Assembly (NCBI GenBank): GCA_016293365.1 | Contig: JAEDEK010000013.1 | Span: 1 to 25,339, forward strand | Reading direction: 5' to 3' | DNA length: 25,339 nucleotides | Origin: Bulleidia sp. | GTDB lineage: Bacteria; Bacillota_I; Bacilli_A; Erysipelotrichales; Erysipelotrichaceae | Part shown: piece after piece, positions 22,599-25,339 of the stretch | Numbering within the stretch: the first letter of the stretch is position 1 | Layout: every line of letters begins with the position of its first letter | Notes under the pieces: model-generated | The model's database searches: none | The model's input: the letters and a program-made list of their open reading frames with translations, nothing else | Told to the model about the DNA's origin: nothing | Program-made: the position numbers and the translations under genes

Positions 22599-23357
22599 TC
22601 ATTGTCTTTTCAGTTTCACAGATTCATGGGATATGACAGTCGTCTGTTCAAACTGCTGATCATTTTTCACATCGTATACCCGTTCTTTCCGGTTTTCCGT
22701 ACTCAGAAGTACAGTTTCCCCGGATGGCACCTCAAAATCTCCATATACAGTTGAAACATAGATAACTTCCTTTCCGATATTCTTCATGAATACCGGATTA
22801 TATTTTGCTGACCATGGATCAAACTGAAACGCATTCTGTGAAAAACAGAAGAAACGGAAGTTATAATCCAGCTCATAATCAGCAATTTCAATAAAATCCT
22901 GAAACATGCCTTTATGAAGGTTATAGGAAATGGTGCGATATCTTTTTTTCTTTCTTTTCAGATCCAAAGACACAAATCCATTGAGAATATCAGCTGAAAA
23001 AGTCAGTACAGCACATGTATCAAAGTCCTGTGGACTGTATTCTGTCTCTTCTTTGGATTCCCTGCGCCTTTGTGCAGCAGCAATCTTTTCATAAATATCT
23101 CTGTCCTGCGGCCACAGAAAATCCCTGAGCGCCTGCCTGAGAATTCTCTGATCAATGGACTGATGGGTATTGAACCTGGCAGAATAACTGCTGTTTTCTG
23201 TTTCCACGATCAGTGTCCCTCTTTCAGCACGCAATGCCTTAATGGCAGAGGTATGAATCCACTGTCCCTCTGGAAACCTGTCATTTCCATACGCATTTCC
23301 CCATATACGATATGTGTCTCTGTGTTTTTCAAAATACCAGTTTTTCAGAATGTACAT
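22599..23357 (-). CDS. Protein of unknown function
   Basis: 252 residues from ATG 23357 (an in-frame GTG at 23372 overlaps the pgcA stop and is the alternative). I do not recognise a characterised family. The N-terminal part (YGNDRFPEGQWIHTSAIKALRAERGTLIV, then ETENSSYSARF) has beta-strand character and resembles short uncharacterised Firmicute proteins; the middle has a run of basic residues (KRKKKRYR), and the end is acidic then basic. No signal peptide or membrane helix, so soluble. It lies a few bases after pgcA with no clear binding site, so it is probably cotranscribed with it. Confidence 0.7.
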   Translation of the reverse strand: MYILKNWYFEKHRDTYRIWGNAYGNDRFPEGQWIHTSAIKALRAERGTLIVETENSSYSARFNTHQSIDQRILRQALRDFLWPQDRDIYEKIAAAQRRRESKEETEYSPQDFDTCAVLTFSADILNGFVSLDLKRKKKRYRTISYNLHKGMFQDFIEIADYELDYNFRFFCFSQNAFQFDPWSAKYNPVFMKNIGKEVIYVSTVYGDFEVPSGETVLLSTENRKERVYDVKNDQQFEQTTVISHESVKLKRQ

Positions 23358-23361
23358 ACTT

Positions 23362-25059
23362 TTATTCAACACTGTTGATCTTTCTCAGAATATCCTCTTT
23401 GATTGCCTGATTTACATGTTTTGCATGTTCCATGGAAGTACCGCACGCATAGAAATAGAACTTGATTTTCGGCTCCGTACCGGATGGGCGGATTGCAAAC
23501 CAGGAACCGTCTTCCAGAAAGAAGCGCATTGCGTTCTGTGGAGGGATATCTTCATACCCATCTGTATAATCAATGACTTTCGCAACCGGAATTCCACCTA
23601 CCTCTGAAGGCTGATTGGCGTGAATCCAGTCCATCATTCTTCCGATTCTCTTTGATCCGGCAATTCCTTCCAGAACAAGGTTTGTTCCTATTTCATCCAT
23701 GTACCCATATTCTTCATAAATATCCTGCAGAACATCCCATAATGTTTTTCCCTGCTTCCGATAGTAAGCCGCAGCCTCTGTTACGAGCATACCAGCTGAA
23801 ATACCATCCTTGTCACGAATGTTTTCATCCACAGCATAGCCTACAGATTCCTCATACCCAAACAGATAGGTATATCCGTTTTCATGAAGGTACGGAATTC
23901 TGCCACAGATATTTTTGAATCCTGTCAGAGATTCAAACATCTTTACACCATATGATTCACAGATTCTGGTGGACAGTGTGGATGTTACAATGGATTTTAC
24001 CATTGCCCCTTGATCAGGAAGTGTACCGGCTGTCTTGTGCCCTTCCAGAACATATCTGACAAGCAGATAACCGGTCTGATTTCCATTCAGAGGCACATAC
24101 TCACCCTGATCGTTCCGGATTTCAATTGCGAAACGGTCCGCATCCGGATCAGTCGCCATAAGCAGTTCCGCTCCGAACTGTCTTCCATATTCTTCTGCCA
24201 GGGCAAATGCTTTTGGATCTTCCGGATTTGGATAGCCGACAGTTGTAAATTCAGGATCCGGCATTTCCTGTTCTGTTACGATCTTCCAGTTGTTGAACCC
24301 TCTGTCATTCAGCATCTGCCTGAACGGAATAGAACCACATCCATTGAGTGGTGTATATACAAGTGGAATGGAAAGATCAATTTCATCACCGGAATGAATT
24401 GCCATGCCCTCAATTTCATCCAGATACAGTCTGTCATACGTCTCATCCAGAATCGTAATCATACCGGAAGAAACCATCTCATCAAAATCTGCATGTCTGA
24501 TATCATTCCACAGATCCACCTTTTCAATGCATTCTGTCATACCATCCGCAACAGCAGAAGAAACCTGACAGCCATCTTCCCAATATGCCTTGTATCCATT
24601 ATATTCTTTCGGGTTATGAGAAGCCGTAATATTAATACCTGCCGTTGTATGCAGATAGCGCACCATATAAGCAAGCTGTGGAGTCGGTCTTAAATCAGGG
24701 AATGTATAGACATGAATTCCATTTGCTGCATAGATGGAGCATGCAAGCTGACAGAATTCCTTTGAGAAATAGCGTGGATCGTGGGCAATCACAACACCCG
24801 CATCCATTGCCTTCTGTCCAAAGCTGCAGATATAATCCGCAATCCCCTGAGTAGCCTTACCGACTGTATATATATTCATGCGGTTAGTACCCGCTCCTGT
24901 TTTCCCTCTGAGTCCTGCTGTTCCAAAAGCAAGATTCTGATAGAAACGTTCTTCTATTTCATTTTCGTCATTTTCAATCGCAACAAGTTCCTTGCGTAAT
25001 GGGTCATCTTCTTCAAGATGAAGAAGCCAGTCTCTGTATCTTTCCTGTGCATTCAGCAT
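23362..25059 (-). CDS. pgcA: Alpha-phosphoglucomutase/phosphomannomutase
   Basis: 565 residues, matching the Firmicute PgcA size. It interconverts glucose 1- and 6-phosphate, feeding UDP-glucose and glycolipid synthesis. Active-site serine S147 in TASHNP (145-150), metal loop DPDADR (304-309), sugar loop GYEESVGY (401-408) and phosphate loop RPSGTEPK (524-531) are all intact. GGAGG eight bases before ATG 25059. A GTG at 23372 of the next gene overlaps its end, so the two genes are likely one transcript. Cytoplasmic. Confidence 0.95.
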   Translation of the reverse strand: MLNAQERYRDWLLHLEEDDPLRKELVAIENDENEIEERFYQNLAFGTAGLRGKTGAGTNRMNIYTVGKATQGIADYICSFGQKAMDAGVVIAHDPRYFSKEFCQLACSIYAANGIHVYTFPDLRPTPQLAYMVRYLHTTAGINITASHNPKEYNGYKAYWEDGCQVSSAVADGMTECIEKVDLWNDIRHADFDEMVSSGMITILDETYDRLYLDEIEGMAIHSGDEIDLSIPLVYTPLNGCGSIPFRQMLNDRGFNNWKIVTEQEMPDPEFTTVGYPNPEDPKAFALAEEYGRQFGAELLMATDPDADRFAIEIRNDQGEYVPLNGNQTGYLLVRYVLEGHKTAGTLPDQGAMVKSIVTSTLSTRICESYGVKMFESLTGFKNICGRIPYLHENGYTYLFGYEESVGYAVDENIRDKDGISAGMLVTEAAAYYRKQGKTLWDVLQDIYEEYGYMDEIGTNLVLEGIAGSKRIGRMMDWIHANQPSEVGGIPVAKVIDYTDGYEDIPPQNAMRFFLEDGSWFAIRPSGTEPKIKFYFYACGTSMEHAKHVNQAIKEDILRKINSVE

Positions 25060-25100
25060 ATCATTGTCCTCCGCAGATCAAAGTCTTTTTTTCAGTTATC

Positions 25101-25109
25101 ATTCTACCA
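25101..25109 (-). promoter_or_regulatory. Candidate extended -10 promoter of pgcA
   Basis: TGGTAGAAT ahead of the pgcA start (TAGAAT 25101-25106); initiation near 25094. No convincing -35. Confidence 0.4.
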
Positions 25110-25118
25110 CAAACATGC

Positions 25119-25339
25119 CTACCTCATGTAATCCATCAGCTTTTCAACTGGGTTGAAGGAATCTGCTGGCTGACAGTCCTGTTCCATACAACCCATCATC
25201 CGTTCCATCAGCTGGTGAAGCATACATTTTTCCTCTTCCTGTAATAGTCCCTGATTTCCGCATAATACATAATGATCTTCGTCATTTACGATGAAGCTTT
25301 GATTATACGACAACAGATGCATGAGTGTCTGCCACGCAT
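25119..25339 (-). CDS. 3' end of an unknown gene, cut by the window edge
   Basis: The reading frame is open to the window edge (LMHLLSYNQSFIVNDEDHYVL and on), so the ATG at 25322 is probably internal and at least 72 residues are coded here before the stop at 25119. The fragment has an acidic, Met-rich tail (HQLMERMMGCMEQDC), no membrane segment and no family I recognise. It stops 59 bases before pgcA starts. Confidence 0.5.
   Translation of the reverse strand, partial: AWQTLMHLLSYNQSFIVNDEDHYVLCGNQGLLQEEEKCMLHQLMERMMGCMEQDCQPADSFNPVEKLMDYMR

Noticed and set aside
24010..24693. 227-residue open frame opposite pgcA
   Set aside because: Antisense of an intact enzyme gene with all active-site motifs.
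1..25339. CRISPR arrays, insertion sequences or phage genes
   Set aside because: No regular short repeats, transposase, integrase or structural phage proteins seen on either strand.

Overview
The window looks like chromosomal DNA of a low- to mid-GC Firmicute (Bacillota). Genes are short and densely packed, ribosome binding sites are of the GGAGG type, and there is a tryptophan T-box leader, a Gram-positive phosphoglucomutase, and a DUF975/PF06541 membrane protein. The gene mix would fit an Erysipelotrichia-like gut or oral anaerobe, but that placement is inference. I see no phage, insertion sequence, CRISPR array, rRNA or plasmid gene.

Layout, left to right. (1) 1-1078: decayed FtsX/MacB-type permease gene, minus strand. 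(2) 1134-4706: tryptophan transport operon, minus strand: promoter, T-box leader with a UGG specifier, lipoprotein (trpX), permease (trpY), ATPase (trpZ), ybaK-type tRNA deacylase, terminator. (3) 4709-5892: two overlapping flavodoxin-fold reductase genes. (4) 5988-6710: tcdA, plus strand. (5) 6908-9225: polar amino-acid ABC operon (permease, ATPase, lipoprotein), minus strand. (6) 9318-9593: stand-alone chorismate mutase, divergent from (7) 9753-11713, an ATP-grasp ligase translationally coupled to an esterase, then a CPBP-family membrane protease (11778-12449). (8) 12500-12580: tRNA-Leu(UAG). (9) 12623-14678: MATE efflux pump divergent from a Crp/Fnr-family regulator, with a perfect 16-bp palindrome between them. 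(10) 14747-15139: PNPOx-like protein whose natural start position reads ACG. (11) 15213-17825: 870-residue REC-GGDEF-EAL-REC-GGDEF protein of cyclic-di-GMP turnover. (12) 18094-19590: flavodoxin-like gene divergent from fruK. (13) 19620-20597: MarR regulator with AT-rich palindromic operators, overlapping a twice-frameshifted flavodoxin pseudogene. (14) 20706-25339: DUF975-PF06541 fusion, a protein of unknown function, alpha-phosphoglucomutase, and the 3' end of an unknown gene cut by the window edge.

The themes are nutrient uptake (tryptophan, another amino acid), sugar phosphate metabolism (fruK, pgcA), tRNA quality and modification (ybaK, tcdA, tRNA-Leu), flavin redox proteins (four flavodoxin-fold genes, one broken) and signalling. 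The best leads are the palindrome at the predicted class II activator position (-41.5) of the MATE promoter, the ATP-grasp/esterase pair of unknown product, the ACG start, and the layered five-domain c-di-GMP protein. All calls come from reading the sequence; no database search was run.
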